A stretch of 64,000 bases of DNA, taken from assembly GCF_000745185.1 (NCBI RefSeq), contig NZ_JQNJ01000001.1:124001-188000 (forward strand). Direction: 5' to 3'. The position numbers and the translations under genes are program-made. How positions within the stretch are numbered: position 1 is the stretch's first letter; every line of letters starts with the position of its first letter. The notes beneath the pieces are model-generated. The model was not told where the DNA came from and did no database searches. It saw nothing but the letters and a program-made list of their open reading frames with translations. Positions 8,340 through 18,743 of the stretch are shown here, piece by piece. The stretch comes from Muricauda sp. MAR_2010_75 (GTDB lineage Bacteria; Bacteroidota; Bacteroidia; Flavobacteriales; Flavobacteriaceae).

Positions 8340-9544
8340 GCCGTCACCAGTCGTTTAGGCCTTTTTACCATCATAAAAATGATGAGGGAAAGCAAGCCAC
8401 AAATACCCAACCCTACAAAAAGAGGCCACACGCTGTGTTCTACAAACTCGCCGATAAAGGTGGCAATAGGAATAGCCACTATGGTTGAAACACATCCGTT
8501 AATGGCCGCTCCAATTCCCGCAATATGACCGATGGGTTCCATGGCTATGGAACGGAAATTCCCCCACATAAAGCCCAAGCAAAAGAACTGCGCCGATAAG
8601 AATGGCACCAATACAAAAATGCTAGGGTTTGGAGAATTCAGAAAGAAAATGCTATACATCAAACCTATGATGGTAAAGGCCAAAGTAGCCATCCAGGATA
8701 ACTTTCGCATACCAAAACGCATGACCAAAGTACCATTTAAGAATGTGGACAGACCAATGGAAACAGCTAATCCCGCAAAAATGTATGGGAAGACGTCTTT
8801 CAAACTATAGATATCTTCAAAAATATGCTGGGCCGAACTAAGATACACCAAAAAAGCGCCGGTCACCAGACCAGAAATTATAGTGAAAGCTACCGTTTCC
8901 CTGTACTTCATAAATTCCTTTAGTCCATCTATGAACACGTGACTTGAAAAAGGAATTTTATATTCGGGATGTAGGGTTTCAGGTTGTCTTTTCCAAAACC
9001 AAACCGCAACAATCAATGCAAAAATGAGTTGCGTATAAAAAATGGCCTGCCATCCAAAAGCATCTAAAATGACTTTCCCTATAGCGGGGGCCACCACCGG
9101 AACCAGGATAAAGAACGCCACTACGAAGGACATCACTTTGGCCATGTAATCGCCAACATACGTATCACGAATAATGGAAATTGCCATGGTCCTAGGAGCA
9201 GAAAGCCCAATTCCCTGCAAGATTCTTCCAACAATCATTACAACCAATGATGGAGCAAATAAGCAGATTACACTTCCTATCAAAAACAGTCCAAAACCTG
9301 CGTAAACAATGGGTTTTCGTCCATAGCAATCGGAAAGTGGGCCAAAAAACAACTGTCCCAGACCGAGCCCCAAGAAAATCATGGTGACGAGCATCTGATT
9401 ATCCGTGGAATCCAAACTGTTTATGGCCACGCCGATATTGGAAATCGCAGGTAAAATGGCATCAATGGCCAATGCTACGATAGACATCAAAGCGGCCATA
9501 AGTGCAATAAATTCGAAGTTGGGTTTCTGATTTTCTTTTTGCAT
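8336..9544 (-). CDS. Bcr/CflA-family multidrug efflux MFS transporter
   Basis: 402 aa with about twelve membrane spans. The N-terminus runs straight into TM1 with DAILPAISNIG, and the loop LFFGPLSDCYGRKP is the MFS A-motif of the DHA1 drug:H+ antiporters; GRILQGIGLSAPRT matches the Bcr/CflA branch. It sits alone on the minus strand, convergent with anmK, so no link to cell-wall salvage is implied except proximity. A TAATTTTG at 9549-9556 (minus) could be its -7 element, almost abutting the start codon. The drug or metabolite exported cannot be deduced. Confidence 0.85.
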   Translation of the reverse strand: MQKENQKPNFEFIALMAALMSIVALAIDAILPAISNIGVAINSLDSTDNQMLVTMIFLGLGLGQLFFGPLSDCYGRKPIVYAGFGLFLIGSVICLFAPSLVVMIVGRILQGIGLSAPRTMAISIIRDTYVGDYMAKVMSFVVAFFILVPVVAPAIGKVILDAFGWQAIFYTQLIFALIVAVWFWKRQPETLHPEYKIPFSSHVFIDGLKEFMKYRETVAFTIISGLVTGAFLVYLSSAQHIFEDIYSLKDVFPYIFAGLAVSIGLSTFLNGTLVMRFGMRKLSWMATLAFTIIGLMYSIFFLNSPNPSIFVLVPFLSAQFFCLGFMWGNFRSIAMEPIGHIAGIGAAINGCVSTIVAIPIATFIGEFVEHSVWPLFVGLGICGLLSLIIFMMVKRPKRLVTA

Positions 9545-9642
9545 GCCGCAAAATTAGAAATACCCCATGGAATGGTGAAGCTTTTAAGAAAGTATTAGTG
9601 TTATGTTTTAATGCCTTCCCAGTAATTTAGATGTCAGCTACA

Positions 9643-9723
9643 TTGGTGAAAATTGGTGTAATTCGTGTCAACCCTTTTACCCTTTATCCAAACAATAGAT
9701 TCTTCACTCCGTTCAGAATGACA
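9643..9723. repeat. Intergenic repeat-like sequences
   Basis: Bases 9643-9669 contain near-tandem copies of a decamer (TTGGTGAAAA, TTGGTGTAAT, TTCGTG). Bases 9699-9723 hold ATTCTTCACTCCGTTCAG followed by AATGACA. Both resemble short intergenic elements I recall as widespread in Bacteroidetes genomes; this is from memory. The gap 9545-9748 otherwise shows no gene. Confidence 0.35.
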
Positions 9724-9748
9724 TTTTTAAATCGGAGCTACAAAAAGC

Positions 9749-11290
9749 TTACAACGGAATATTCCCGTGCTTCCGTTTGGGTGGTTCTACCTGTTTCTTT
9801 TCCAACATTGCAAATGCTTTAAGCAATTTTCGCCTGGTTTCTTTGGGCAGAATCACCTCATCGATAAATCCACGTTGGGCAGCACGATAGGGATTGGCAA
9901 ACTTTTCGGCATATTCGGTTTCCTTCTCTTTCAATTTGGCCTCGGGGTCATCAGCCGCAGCAATTTCCCGCCTGAAAATAATCTCACTGGCCCCCTTGGC
10001 CCCCATTACCGCAATCTCAGCTGTAGGCCATGCAAAGTTGAAATCGGCCCCAATGTGTTTGGAATTCATCACATCATAGGCACCACCATAGGCTTTTCTG
10101 GTAATGACGGTAACCCTTGGCACTGTGGCTTCACTCAGGGCATACAACAATTTAGCTCCGTGCATGATGATGCCACTCCATTCTTGGTCCGTGCCTGGCA
10201 AAAATCCGGGTACATCCACCAAAACCAATAGTGGAATATTAAATGCATCACAAAAACGGGTAAAACGGGCCGCTTTTCGGGAGCTTTTCACACCCAACAC
10301 CCCGGCCAAAAACATCGGTTGGTTGGCAATGATTCCAATACTGCGACCTCCTAATCGAGCGAAGCCCACAATGATATTTTCTGCGTAGTCTTTGTGGATT
10401 TCGTAGAACGATTCCGAATCGATAACCCCATTAATGACATCGTGCATATCATACGGTTTATTGGGATTCTCAGGAACGATGCTCGACAGTTCTTCGCGAA
10501 GTTCCTCACCCAACTGATACTCTTGATGCGGGGGAAGCTCGGTATTATTTTGAGGCAAATATTCCATGAGTTTTTTGATATCATCCAAACAAGCGGCATC
10601 GTTGGGAGAGGTCTTATGGGCCACCCCCGATTTAACAGCATGCGCACTGGCTCCCCCCAATTCTTCCGAAGTCACCTCCTCATTGGTCACCGTTTTGACC
10701 ACATTGGGACCGGTCACGAACATATAGCTTGTCTCTTCCACCATAATGATAAAATCCGTCATGGCCGGGGAATACACGGCTCCCCCGGCACATGGTCCCA
10801 TTACCGCGGATATTTGCGGAATTACTCCTGAGGCCTGAACGTTTCGGTAAAAGATATCGGCATAGCCGCCAAGGGATTTCACTCCTTCCTGAATTCGTGC
10901 ACCACCTGAATCATTCAACCCGATGATAGGTGCCCTTACCTTCATGGCCAAATCCATCACCTTGCAGATTTTTTCGGCATGGGTTTCTGACAGAGCTCCA
11001 CCGAAAACGGTAAAATCCTGCGCATACACATATACCAACCTACCGTTAATGGTGCCATAACCAGTGACCACTCCATCTCCATAATACACTTCCTTGTCCA
11101 TACCAAAATCTGTGGTACGGTGGGTCACCAAAATACCCATTTCCTCAAAAGAGCCTTCATCCAACAAATAATGAATGCGCTCCCTTGCGGTAAGCTTTTT
11201 CTTTTGGTGCTGTTTTTCTATCCGCTTTTCCCCACCACCCAAACGGGCCTGGGCCATTTTCTCTTCCAGTGCTTTTATTTTGGGGTCCAT
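9749..11290 (-). CDS. pccB: Acyl-CoA carboxylase, carboxyltransferase subunit (propionyl-CoA carboxylase beta)
   Basis: 513 aa from ATG 11290; a TTG at 11299 overlapping the upstream stop would add three residues. Both halves of the carboxyltransferase fold are present: N-terminal [12 protein letters not shown] and [12 protein letters not shown] (acyl-CoA oxyanion glycine loop), and C-terminal [13 protein letters not shown] and AYGGAYDVM. Length and motifs fit single-chain PccB rather than the split AccA/AccD. It is 5 nt downstream of the biotin carboxylase gene in the operon carrier-biotin carboxylase-carboxyltransferase. The methylmalonyl-CoA mutase genes 3 kb away support propionyl-CoA as substrate, giving methylmalonyl-CoA. 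Acetyl-CoA or longer acyl-CoA cannot be excluded. Confidence 0.9.
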   Translation of the reverse strand: MDPKIKALEEKMAQARLGGGEKRIEKQHQKKKLTARERIHYLLDEGSFEEMGILVTHRTTDFGMDKEVYYGDGVVTGYGTINGRLVYVYAQDFTVFGGALSETHAEKICKVMDLAMKVRAPIIGLNDSGGARIQEGVKSLGGYADIFYRNVQASGVIPQISAVMGPCAGGAVYSPAMTDFIIMVEETSYMFVTGPNVVKTVTNEEVTSEELGGASAHAVKSGVAHKTSPNDAACLDDIKKLMEYLPQNNTELPPHQEYQLGEELREELSSIVPENPNKPYDMHDVINGVIDSESFYEIHKDYAENIIVGFARLGGRSIGIIANQPMFLAGVLGVKSSRKAARFTRFCDAFNIPLLVLVDVPGFLPGTDQEWSGIIMHGAKLLYALSEATVPRVTVITRKAYGGAYDVMNSKHIGADFNFAWPTAEIAVMGAKGASEIIFRREIAAADDPEAKLKEKETEYAEKFANPYRAAQRGFIDEVILPKETRRKLLKAFAMLEKKQVEPPKRKHGNIPL

Positions 11291-11295
11291 TGAAC

Positions 11296-12738
11296 TCAAT
11301 TTATTGGGATTTGAATTATTTTTTTGTCTTCAAGATATTGATGCATAGCAACCAAAGCTGCTATTTCTGCTTCCTTGGCATTCTTTTGATGGATTTTTTC
11401 CGGAAAATAATGGTCTTTTACAAAATGGGTGTCAAAATTTCCAGACCGAAAGGCTTCATGCGCAAAAACAAAACTTCCAAAGGGCAAAGTGGTCTGTACG
11501 CCCTTTACCTTGTAATTCTGAATTGCTTCCAACATCAATTCCATGGCCTCTTCCCGTGTTTTACCGTAGGTAATCAATTTGGAAAGCATGGGGTCGTAAT
11601 AAATCGGAATGTCCATACCCTCCCGAAAACCGTTGTCCACCCGAACGCCTTCCCCAATTGGCAATTGATAAGTCTCCAAATTGCCTACACTGGGCAGAAA
11701 ATCATTTAAGGGGTCTTCCGCGTACACGCGCAATTCCAATGCATGCCCATGAATTTTTAAGTCCTCTTGTTTTATGGGAAGTGCTTCACCTCGCGCCACC
11801 TTTATTTGCAATTCCACCAAATCAACCCCAGTGATCAGCTCCGTAACGGGATGTTCCACCTGCAGGCGGGTATTCATTTCCAGAAAATAGAAGTTGTGGT
11901 CAGCATCCATTAAAAATTCCACCGTACCAGCACCCACATAATCACAGGCTTTGGCCACTTTGGTGGCCGCAATGCCCATTTCTTCCCGAAGTGCTGGGGT
12001 AAGGATAGATGAAGGTGCTTCCTCCACCACTTTTTGATGACGTCGCTGTATGCTGCACTCGCGTTCAAAAAAATGGATCACGTTGCCGTGGGTATCAGCC
12101 ATGACCTGTACCTCGATGTGTCGCGGAGAGGTCACGTATTTTTCCACAAAAACGGAACCGTCGCCAAAGGCGGAAGTGGCCTCGCTAATGGCTCGTTTCA
12201 TTCCAGATTCGAGATCCTGTTCTTTTTCCACGATTCGCATACCCTTTCCACCGCCACCTGCAGAGGCCTTAATCAGGATGGGATATCCAATTTCGTTGGC
12301 AATCTCATGGGCCTTGGCCACATCGGTTATGGCTTCATCAATACCAGGCACCATTGGAATATTGTATTTTTTCACCGCTTCCTTGGCGGCCAATTTGCTT
12401 CCCATTATACGGATGGCCTTGGATTTTGGTCCGATGAATGTCAATCCATTTTTTTCAACAGCCTCTGCAAAGTCAGCATTTTCACTCAAAAACCCGTAGC
12501 CTGGGTGAATTCCATCCACATGGAGCTTTTTGGCCACTTCAATGATTTTGTCTCCTTTTAAATAGGACTGGTTGGAAGGCGCAGGTCCTATGCACACGGC
12601 CTCATCTGCAAATAATACATGAGGGGCATTTCTGTCCACTTCGGAAAAAACCGCAACGGTTCGGATACCCATTTTTTTAGCGGTTTTCATGACGCGAACC
12701 GCAATTTCGCCTCGGTTGGCTATCAATATTTTTTTCAT
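11296..12738 (-). CDS. accC: Biotin carboxylase subunit of acyl-CoA carboxylase
   Basis: 480 aa. It begins with [20 protein letters not shown], then has [10 protein letters not shown], the ATP-grasp glycine loop [12 protein letters not shown], and [14 protein letters not shown] near residue 290, all diagnostic of biotin carboxylase. It carboxylates biotin on the carrier subunit using ATP and bicarbonate. It lacks a fused biotin domain; that function is supplied by the gene just upstream (6 nt gap). The residues beyond the usual 450-residue core at the C-terminus are rich in Lys/Glu. Because no other acyl-CoA carboxylase is nearby, sharing with fatty-acid synthesis is possible, but the operon points to a dedicated propionyl-CoA carboxylase. 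Confidence 0.92.
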   Translation of the reverse strand: MKKILIANRGEIAVRVMKTAKKMGIRTVAVFSEVDRNAPHVLFADEAVCIGPAPSNQSYLKGDKIIEVAKKLHVDGIHPGYGFLSENADFAEAVEKNGLTFIGPKSKAIRIMGSKLAAKEAVKKYNIPMVPGIDEAITDVAKAHEIANEIGYPILIKASAGGGGKGMRIVEKEQDLESGMKRAISEATSAFGDGSVFVEKYVTSPRHIEVQVMADTHGNVIHFFERECSIQRRHQKVVEEAPSSILTPALREEMGIAATKVAKACDYVGAGTVEFLMDADHNFYFLEMNTRLQVEHPVTELITGVDLVELQIKVARGEALPIKQEDLKIHGHALELRVYAEDPLNDFLPSVGNLETYQLPIGEGVRVDNGFREGMDIPIYYDPMLSKLITYGKTREEAMELMLEAIQNYKVKGVQTTLPFGSFVFAHEAFRSGNFDTHFVKDHYFPEKIHQKNAKEAEIAALVAMHQYLEDKKIIQIPIN

Positions 12739-12744
12739 GATGTT

Positions 12745-13245
12745 TTATTGAAATTCAATCAAAAGCTGTTTTTTGTCCACGGCGTCACCTTGCTTCACGG
12801 CAATTTTTTTGATGATACCATTTCGGGGGGAGGTAATAATATTTTCCATTTTCATGGCTTCCAAAACCAAAAGCTGCTCGTCTTCCTTCACCTCTTGACC
12901 TTCTTCCACGGAAATGTCCAAAATCAATCCCGGCATGGGAGCGGAAATGGAATCGATGTTCTTTGCACCATTGGTGGCAAAACCCATTTTTTCGATAAGG
13001 TCATCCAAGGGCGTTTGAATGGAAACCTCGTGTTCATTTCCATTGATACTGACCGTATACAATCCTTTGTTAAAGTCTCTTGAAATAATCTCAACATGAT
13101 AGGATGTACTATCTTTCAAAATATGAAAACTGTCATTGCCGGATTTGACGATGTCCAAATTGGAAATGTCGTCCTTAGACATTGGAAAGTCAAAATCGCC
13201 ATCAACCTTGACCGAATATGAATTATCCATAAAAAAAGTTGCCAT
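12745..13245 (-). CDS. Biotin carboxyl carrier subunit of acyl-CoA carboxylase
   Basis: 166 aa. The C-terminal biotinyl domain (about 100-166) carries VLEAMKMENII with the biotinylated Lys132. The N-terminal 95 residues are a beta-rich domain (VSINGNEHEVSI) of the kind that tethers the carrier to the carboxylase in three-chain enzymes. First gene of the minus-strand carboxylase operon, with its own consensus-like promoter. It divides the transcription direction from the udk operon. Confidence 0.9.
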   Translation of the reverse strand: MATFFMDNSYSVKVDGDFDFPMSKDDISNLDIVKSGNDSFHILKDSTSYHVEIISRDFNKGLYTVSINGNEHEVSIQTPLDDLIEKMGFATNGAKNIDSISAPMPGLILDISVEEGQEVKEDEQLLVLEAMKMENIITSPRNGIIKKIAVKQGDAVDKKQLLIEFQ

Positions 13246-13256
13246 GGGTTACTAGA

Positions 13257-13289
13257 TAAATATAAGATTAATGATCAAACCCTCACAAA
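13257..13289 (-). promoter_or_regulatory. Promoter of the carboxylase operon
   Basis: Read on the minus strand: TTTG (13289-13286), a 21-base spacer, and TATATTTA (13264-13257). Start of transcription would be just upstream of ATG 13245, leaving a very short leader. Confidence 0.45.
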
Positions 13290-13371
13290 GCTACTGCCAT
13301 TAACTTTTAGGGATTATGATAACCGTCATTCAATTTGTAGAAAATCAGTGCTACCTATGCAAAAGCATTGG

Positions 13372-13404
13372 TTGATCGCAAATCTTATCAAATGCTTACT
13401 TTTG
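13372..13404 (+). promoter_or_regulatory. Promoter of the udk-ftsB-mutAB operon
   Basis: TTG at 13372-13374 and TACTTTTG at 13397-13404 (perfect TAnnTTTG) are 22 bases apart. A start near 13410 rules out an upstream TTG at 13368 as the udk start and supports ATG 13422. Confidence 0.5.
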
Positions 13405-13421
13405 GGATTAAAATAATCTGT

Positions 13422-14030
13422 ATGCTGATCCTAGGGATAGCGGGGGGCACAGGATGTGGAAAAACCACGGTTGTCAACCAAATTGTGGACCAATTGCCGG
13501 AGAACGAAGTAGGCGTGATCTCCCAAGATTCCTATTACAACGATCTTTCACATTTGACCAGGGAGGAGCGGGGAAAAATCAATTTTGACCACCCCAATTC
13601 AATAGATTTTGACCTTATGATTTCGCATTTGGAAGAACTCCGACAAGGAAAAACAGTGGATGTTCCCTTATATTCCTTTGTGGAAGAAACCCGATTGGAT
13701 GAAACCCTTTCCACGCCTCCAAGAAAGGTGATGATCGTGGAGGGTATTTTGGTGCTGAGCAATCCGCAATTACGGGATATGTTCGATATTAAAATATACG
13801 TGCATGCGGATTCGGATGAACGATTGATACGGAGGTTGCAGCGTGACATTCGCGAAAGGGGCCATGACCTTGAAAAAGTATTGACCCGCTACCAGACCGC
13901 GGTAAAACCCATGCACCAACAGTTCATTGAACCGTCCAAGGAGTTTGCGGACATCATCATCCCCAATAACCATTACAACACCGTTGCGGTGGATATGGTC
14001 AGGACCATTATCAATAACAAATTGGTATAG
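13422..14030 (+). CDS. udk: Uridine kinase
   Basis: 202 aa from ATG 13422, giving MLILGIAGGTGCGKTT with the P-loop at residues 7-15 directly at the N-terminus, as usual in the family. SQDSYYNDLSHLTREE and NFDHPNSIDFDL are the nucleoside-binding motifs of Udk; the C-terminal half carries RLQRDIRERGHD, the lid. The enzyme phosphorylates uridine/cytidine for pyrimidine salvage in the cytoplasm. It leads the operon udk-ftsB-mutA-mutB, 2 nt before ftsB. Confidence 0.95.
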   Translation: MLILGIAGGTGCGKTTVVNQIVDQLPENEVGVISQDSYYNDLSHLTREERGKINFDHPNSIDFDLMISHLEELRQGKTVDVPLYSFVEETRLDETLSTPPRKVMIVEGILVLSNPQLRDMFDIKIYVHADSDERLIRRLQRDIRERGHDLEKVLTRYQTAVKPMHQQFIEPSKEFADIIIPNNHYNTVAVDMVRTIINNKLV

Positions 14031-14032
14031 GC

Positions 14033-14365
14033 ATGGGACTAAAGGAATTGCGAAAGAAAAAATGGTTCAAGATCATGACCAATATGTATATTTTGGTATT
14101 GACCATCTTTGTGATTTGGATGGCCTTTTTTGATACGAATTCGCTGTTGATCCATTTAGAACTCCGTAGGGAAATCAAAAAACTGGAAGAACAAAAAGAA
14201 TTTTTGAAAGGCGAGATTGAAAAGGATAAAAAGGTTCTTGAAACCCTATCGGATAAAGAAGAGCTTGAAAAATTCGCCCGAGAAAAATATTATATGAAAA
14301 AAGAAGGCGAAGAGATTTTCCTTATTGAATATGAAGACAGCTTAAAAAACAAAAAAGATGAGTAA
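14033..14365 (+). CDS. ftsB: FtsB/DivIC-family septum formation initiator
   Basis: 110 aa. A short basic N-terminus precedes one membrane span (about 18-36), then a coiled coil (about 40-80, rich in E/K/L heptads) and a conserved EKFAREKYYMKKEGEEIFLIEY tail. This is the layout of FtsB/DivIC, the bitopic divisome protein that links FtsL/FtsQ and activates septal wall synthesis. It overlaps mutA by 8 nt. Its presence between nucleotide salvage and propionate genes is common in Flavobacteria and probably reflects operon packing. Confidence 0.88.
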   Translation: MGLKELRKKKWFKIMTNMYILVLTIFVIWMAFFDTNSLLIHLELRREIKKLEEQKEFLKGEIEKDKKVLETLSDKEELEKFAREKYYMKKEGEEIFLIEYEDSLKNKKDE

Positions 14366-15755
14366 TATCGGTTTGTTTGACGAGTTTCCCCCAATTTCCG
14401 CAAAACAGTGGAAACAAAAGATTCAATTTGACCTCAAGGGTGCGGATTACAATGACACCTTGGTATGGGAATCCTTGGAGGGCATCAAAACAAAGCCGTT
14501 TTATAATTCTGAAGATATAGATGGACTAAAAACCTTTAATCTTCCTGAAAATCATAGTTGGAGCATTGCCCAGACCATTTATACGGGAGATGCCAATAAA
14601 GCTAACACCAAAGCTTTGGAAATCCTGAAAAAAGGGGTGGAAAGTTTGATTTTTACCGTTCCAAATACGGATATCGACTTTGCCACCTTACTGAATGGAA
14701 TTGATTTGAAAACCACACCACTTCATTTCAATTTTCAGTTTTTGGCCGTGCAGCCCATCAAAAAACTGATGGCCTATATTGGGACCAAAACGACCCAAGT
14801 TCATCTGAGTTTAGACCTTATTGGAAATCTCGCCCGAAGCGGAAATTGGTTCCATGACATGCGGAAAGACCATGCCATTTTGAAAGAAATCCACACCATC
14901 ACTTCAAAAATAGAGGGTGTCAATGCCATTGGTGTTGATATTTCACTCTACCAGAATGCGGGAGCCAATATGGTGCAACAATTGGCCTATGGTTTGGCCC
15001 ATGCCAACGAATACCTAAATCATTTTAGTAAAAGTATCCCGAGCGGAGTCGAGGGACATTTTCCAATCACCTTTAAAGCAGCCGTTGGCGGCAATTATTT
15101 CTTTGAAATAGCCAAACTAAGGGCACTGCGTTGGTTATGGAACAGTTTGGCAGCGGAATATGGCATTGGGAATGATTGCCACATTATGGCCGTACCTTCC
15201 AAACGGAACAAAACACTCTACGATTATAATGTAAATCTGCTCCGCACTACATCGGAGAGCATGTCCGCGATTTTAGGTGGAGCCGATACGGTCTGCAATC
15301 TTCCGTACGATGCCATCTATCACAAGGACAATGAATTTGGAGAGCGCATTGCACGAAATCAATTATTGTTGCTAAAGGAGGAAAGTTATCTTAAAGAAGC
15401 TTCCCAAATTTCCGAAGGAGCCTATTATATTGAATCGTTAACACAGCAATTGGCTGAAAAGGCGCTCGCACTTTTTAAACAGATTGAGAAATCAGGAGGC
15501 TTTTTGGATGCCATGAAAAAGGGAACCATCCAGCAAAAAATCAAGGAAAGTGCTGCCAAGGAACAACAATGGTTTGATGAAGCCCAACTCGTTCTCGTCG
15601 GGACCAACAAATTCCAAAACAAGCAGGACCGCATGAAGGAAAATCTGGAGTTGTATCCTTTTGTAAAAACCCAGCCCAGAAAAACCTTAATCGAGCCTAT
15701 CATCGAAAAACGATTGGCAGAAACTCTCGAACAAAAAAGATTGGATGATGAGTAG
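14358..15755 (+). CDS. mutA: Methylmalonyl-CoA mutase small subunit
   Basis: 465 aa. It matches the mutase barrel of the small chain of heterodimeric methylmalonyl-CoA mutase ([44 protein letters not shown]). The small chain of Propionibacterium is about 630 residues and includes a degenerate B12-like domain; here the protein ends soon after the barrel, so that domain is missing. The chain is structural and non-catalytic in the family; catalysis lies in the next gene. It overlaps ftsB by 8 nt and mutB by 11 nt, consistent with balanced synthesis of a heterodimer. Confidence 0.9.
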   Translation: MSNIGLFDEFPPISAKQWKQKIQFDLKGADYNDTLVWESLEGIKTKPFYNSEDIDGLKTFNLPENHSWSIAQTIYTGDANKANTKALEILKKGVESLIFTVPNTDIDFATLLNGIDLKTTPLHFNFQFLAVQPIKKLMAYIGTKTTQVHLSLDLIGNLARSGNWFHDMRKDHAILKEIHTITSKIEGVNAIGVDISLYQNAGANMVQQLAYGLAHANEYLNHFSKSIPSGVEGHFPITFKAAVGGNYFFEIAKLRALRWLWNSLAAEYGIGNDCHIMAVPSKRNKTLYDYNVNLLRTTSESMSAILGGADTVCNLPYDAIYHKDNEFGERIARNQLLLLKEESYLKEASQISEGAYYIESLTQQLAEKALALFKQIEKSGGFLDAMKKGTIQQKIKESAAKEQQWFDEAQLVLVGTNKFQNKQDRMKENLELYPFVKTQPRKTLIEPIIEKRLAETLEQKRLDDE

Positions 15756-17835
15756 AAAAGACCTTCAACAGTTGGAGTTGAGTTCAGAGTTCAGCAATAT
15801 TCAAAACTCAAAACTCAAAACTCAAAACTTCAGTCACTCTGATTTTGCTGCTGGAATCTCCCCATTCTTACGTGGCCCCTACTCCACCATGTACGTGCGT
15901 AGACCTTGGACCATCCGTCAATATGCGGGATTCTCAACTGCCGAAGAAAGTAACGCTTTCTACCGAAGAAATTTGGAGGCAGGCCAAAAGGGACTTTCAG
16001 TGGCATTTGACCTTCCCACACATCGCGGTTATGATTCTGATAATGGGCGTGTTGTAGGTGATGTTGGAAAAGCTGGGGTCGCTATCGATTCGGTTGAGGA
16101 TATGAAAATTTTGTTCGATGGCATCCCCCTGGACCAGATGTCAGTATCTATGACCATGAACGGCGCCGTTATTCCCATCATGGCTTTTTATATTGTTGCT
16201 GCTGAGGAGCAAGGCGTACCCATGGAGCAACTTTCAGGGACCATTCAAAATGATATTTTAAAGGAGTTCATGGTTCGGAACACCTACATCTACCCGCCTA
16301 CTCCTTCCATGCAAATTGTAGCCGATATTTTTGAGTTTGCCAGTCAACATATGCCGCGATTCAACAGCATCAGCATTTCGGGATACCACATGCACGAAGC
16401 AGGTGCCCCGGCCGCCATGGAATTGGCCTATACCTTGGCCGATGGGATTGAATACATTCGCACGGGAATCAAAGCGGGATTGAAAATCGATGAATTTGCC
16501 CCCCGACTTTCGTTTTTCTGGGGCATTGGGATGAATCATTTTACAGAAATTGCCAAAATGCGGGCCGGTCGGATGCTTTGGGCCAAGTTGGTAAAGCAGT
16601 TCAATCCCAAAAATGAAAAATCACTCATGCTCCGTACCCACAGTCAGACCAGTGGTTGGAGTTTAACCGAGCAAGATCCATTCAACAATGTAGCCCGAAC
16701 CACCATCGAGGCCATGGCAGCTGCTTTTGGTGGTACGCAGAGTTTGCATACCAATGCGTTGGATGAAGCCATTGCCCTACCCACCGATTTCTCAGCCCGA
16801 ATTGCCCGAAATACCCAGATTTATTTACAGCAAGAAACGAATATCACTCGCACCGTTGACCCTTGGGCCGGAAGCCACGTAGTGGAAAAATTAACCCAGG
16901 AAATTGCAGAAGAAGCTTGGAAATTGATTGAGGAGGTTGAAAAACTGGGAGGAATGACCAAGGCGATTGAGGAGGGTATCCCCAAAATGCGGATTGAGGA
17001 AGCAGCCGCAAAAAAACAAGCCCGAATTGATAGCAACCAAGATGTGATTGTTGGGGTGAACAAATACCGATTGGAGAATGAGGATGACCTTCAAATTTTG
17101 GAGGTGGACAACGCAAAGGTCCGCAAACAACAAATGGAGCGTTTGCAACGTATAAAATCCTCGCGGAATGCATCCGAAGTTGAAAAAACCTTGGAAGCCA
17201 TCCGAATCGCCGCCAAAAAAGCCACCCAAAACGAATCTGACCGTGGAAATTTGTTAGCTTTAGCGGTACAAGCAGCCAAAGCACGTGCCACCTTAGGCGA
17301 AATCAGCGATGCCATGGAAAGTGCGTTTGGACGTTATAAAGCAAAAATTCAATCGTTTACCGGAGTGTATTCCAAAGAAATCAAAGACGACAAGAGTTTT
17401 GAAAAGGCCCGAAAAATGGCCGATGAATTCGCTTTGCAAGAAGGTCGGAGACCACGCATCATGGTGGCTAAAATGGGACAGGACGGACATGACCGTGGGG
17501 CAAAAGTGGTGGCAACAGGCTATGCTGACCTTGGTTTTGACGTGGATATCGGTCCTTTGTTCCAAACCCCATCCGAAGTGGCCAAACAAGCCGTGGAAAA
17601 CGATGTACACATTCTAGGTATTTCATCCTTGGCCGGGGGCCATAAAACCTTGGTTCCTGAGGTGATCCAGGAGTTGAAAAAACAAGGCCGGGAGGATATT
17701 ATGGTCATTGTAGGCGGCGTTATTCCAAAACAGGATTATAAACATTTATTGGACAAGGGCGCGGTGGCCGTTTTTGGACCAGGTACAAAAATCAGTGATG
17801 CCGCCATCGAAATCTTAACGATTTTGATGGATTGA
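15745..17835 (+). CDS. mutB: Methylmalonyl-CoA mutase large (catalytic) subunit
   Basis: 696 aa. The barrel (about 35-540) includes [34 protein letters not shown] and SGYHMHEAG. The B12 domain (about 565-696) carries [11 protein letters not shown] with H582 as lower cobalt ligand in DxHxxG, followed by GVSSLAGGH-like and GGVIP loops. It interconverts (R)-methylmalonyl-CoA and succinyl-CoA using adenosylcobalamin. Start is ATG 15745 (or 15748). Residues about 19-28 are encoded by four copies of a 7-base repeat, giving a low-complexity N-terminal linker. Acts with the carboxylase operon; the epimerase and the MeaB-type chaperone are not in view. Confidence 0.96.
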   Translation: MMSRKDLQQLELSSEFSNIQNSKLKTQNFSHSDFAAGISPFLRGPYSTMYVRRPWTIRQYAGFSTAEESNAFYRRNLEAGQKGLSVAFDLPTHRGYDSDNGRVVGDVGKAGVAIDSVEDMKILFDGIPLDQMSVSMTMNGAVIPIMAFYIVAAEEQGVPMEQLSGTIQNDILKEFMVRNTYIYPPTPSMQIVADIFEFASQHMPRFNSISISGYHMHEAGAPAAMELAYTLADGIEYIRTGIKAGLKIDEFAPRLSFFWGIGMNHFTEIAKMRAGRMLWAKLVKQFNPKNEKSLMLRTHSQTSGWSLTEQDPFNNVARTTIEAMAAAFGGTQSLHTNALDEAIALPTDFSARIARNTQIYLQQETNITRTVDPWAGSHVVEKLTQEIAEEAWKLIEEVEKLGGMTKAIEEGIPKMRIEEAAAKKQARIDSNQDVIVGVNKYRLENEDDLQILEVDNAKVRKQQMERLQRIKSSRNASEVEKTLEAIRIAAKKATQNESDRGNLLALAVQAAKARATLGEISDAMESAFGRYKAKIQSFTGVYSKEIKDDKSFEKARKMADEFALQEGRRPRIMVAKMGQDGHDRGAKVVATGYADLGFDVDIGPLFQTPSEVAKQAVENDVHILGISSLAGGHKTLVPEVIQELKKQGREDIMVIVGGVIPKQDYKHLLDKGAVAVFGPGTKISDAAIEILTILMD
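15801..15828 (+). repeat. Four perfect tandem TCAAAAC heptamers inside mutB
   Basis: Four exact copies of TCAAAAC lie end to end in the N-terminal coding part of mutB. The unit is not a multiple of three, so gain or loss of one copy shifts the frame. Confidence 0.9.
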
Positions 17836-17969
17836 GCCCCATAACGATCTAATAAATATAACTTTAACTTTCTTTAACGCAGAATGCCCCAGTTATTCAC
17901 CCTCTGTTAACAAAATACATTTTTTGGCATCCTAAATAATCGTATTTTTAGCACCTAACTTACTATGAA

Positions 17970-18743
17970 ATGGGCAAGATTATTGCTATTGCAAACCAAA
18001 AGGGCGGTGTGGGCAAAACAACCACTACGGTAAACTTGGCTGCCTCCCTTGGAGTTTTGGAAAAGAAAGTGTTGCTGATTGACGCCGACCCCCAGGCAAA
18101 TGCCACATCCGGTTTAGGTATTGATGTGGATTCTGTGGAACACGGAACCTATCAGCTTTTGGAACACACCATGCGTGTGGAAGATGTCATCATCCAGACC
18201 GATTCCCCCAACGTTGATTTGGTCCCGGCGCACATAGACCTTGTGGCCATCGAGATTGAATTGGTGGACAAGGATAACCGGGAATACATGCTTAAGGAAG
18301 CTCTTAAAAATTTGGGGGACCGCTACGATTATGTACTAATTGACTGTGCCCCATCTTTGGGATTGCTCACCTTGAACGCACTTACTGCGGCAGATTCTGT
18401 GATGATTCCCATTCAGTGCGAATATTTTGCGCTAGAAGGTCTCGGCAAATTGTTGAACACCGTAAAAAGCGTACAAAAAATACACAACAACGATTTGGAC
18501 ATTGAAGGCATGCTGCTGACCATGTACGATTCTAGATTGCGTTTATCCAACCAAGTTGTTGAAGAAGTAAAGAAACACTTTGCCGATATGGTGTTCGACA
18601 CCATCATTCAACGAAATGTTAGGCTGAGTGAAGCACCAAGTTATGGAGAAAGCATCATAAAATATGATGCCAGTAGTAAAGGGGCCTCCAATTACCTTAA
18701 CTTGGCCAATGAAATTTTAAAGAAAAACAAGGAGAAAGTTTAG
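17970..18743 (+). CDS. parA: Chromosome-partitioning ATPase ParA/Soj
   Basis: 257 aa. The deviant Walker A motif KGGVGKTTTT (11-20), DADPQANATSGLG and DYVLIDCAPSLGLLT identify ParA/Soj. It binds DNA as an ATP dimer and moves ParB-bound origins. parB starts on the base after its stop codon. A TTG at 17924 and TATTTTTA at 17943 may form its promoter, though the 16-base spacer is short. No parS palindrome was found near. Confidence 0.95.
   Translation: MGKIIAIANQKGGVGKTTTTVNLAASLGVLEKKVLLIDADPQANATSGLGIDVDSVEHGTYQLLEHTMRVEDVIIQTDSPNVDLVPAHIDLVAIEIELVDKDNREYMLKEALKNLGDRYDYVLIDCAPSLGLLTLNALTAADSVMIPIQCEYFALEGLGKLLNTVKSVQKIHNNDLDIEGMLLTMYDSRLRLSNQVVEEVKKHFADMVFDTIIQRNVRLSEAPSYGESIIKYDASSKGASNYLNLANEILKKNKEKV

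Noticed and set aside
13368..13421. Upstream TTG start for uridine kinase
   Set aside because: The region contains the promoter and the P-loop would be pushed inward by 18 residues.
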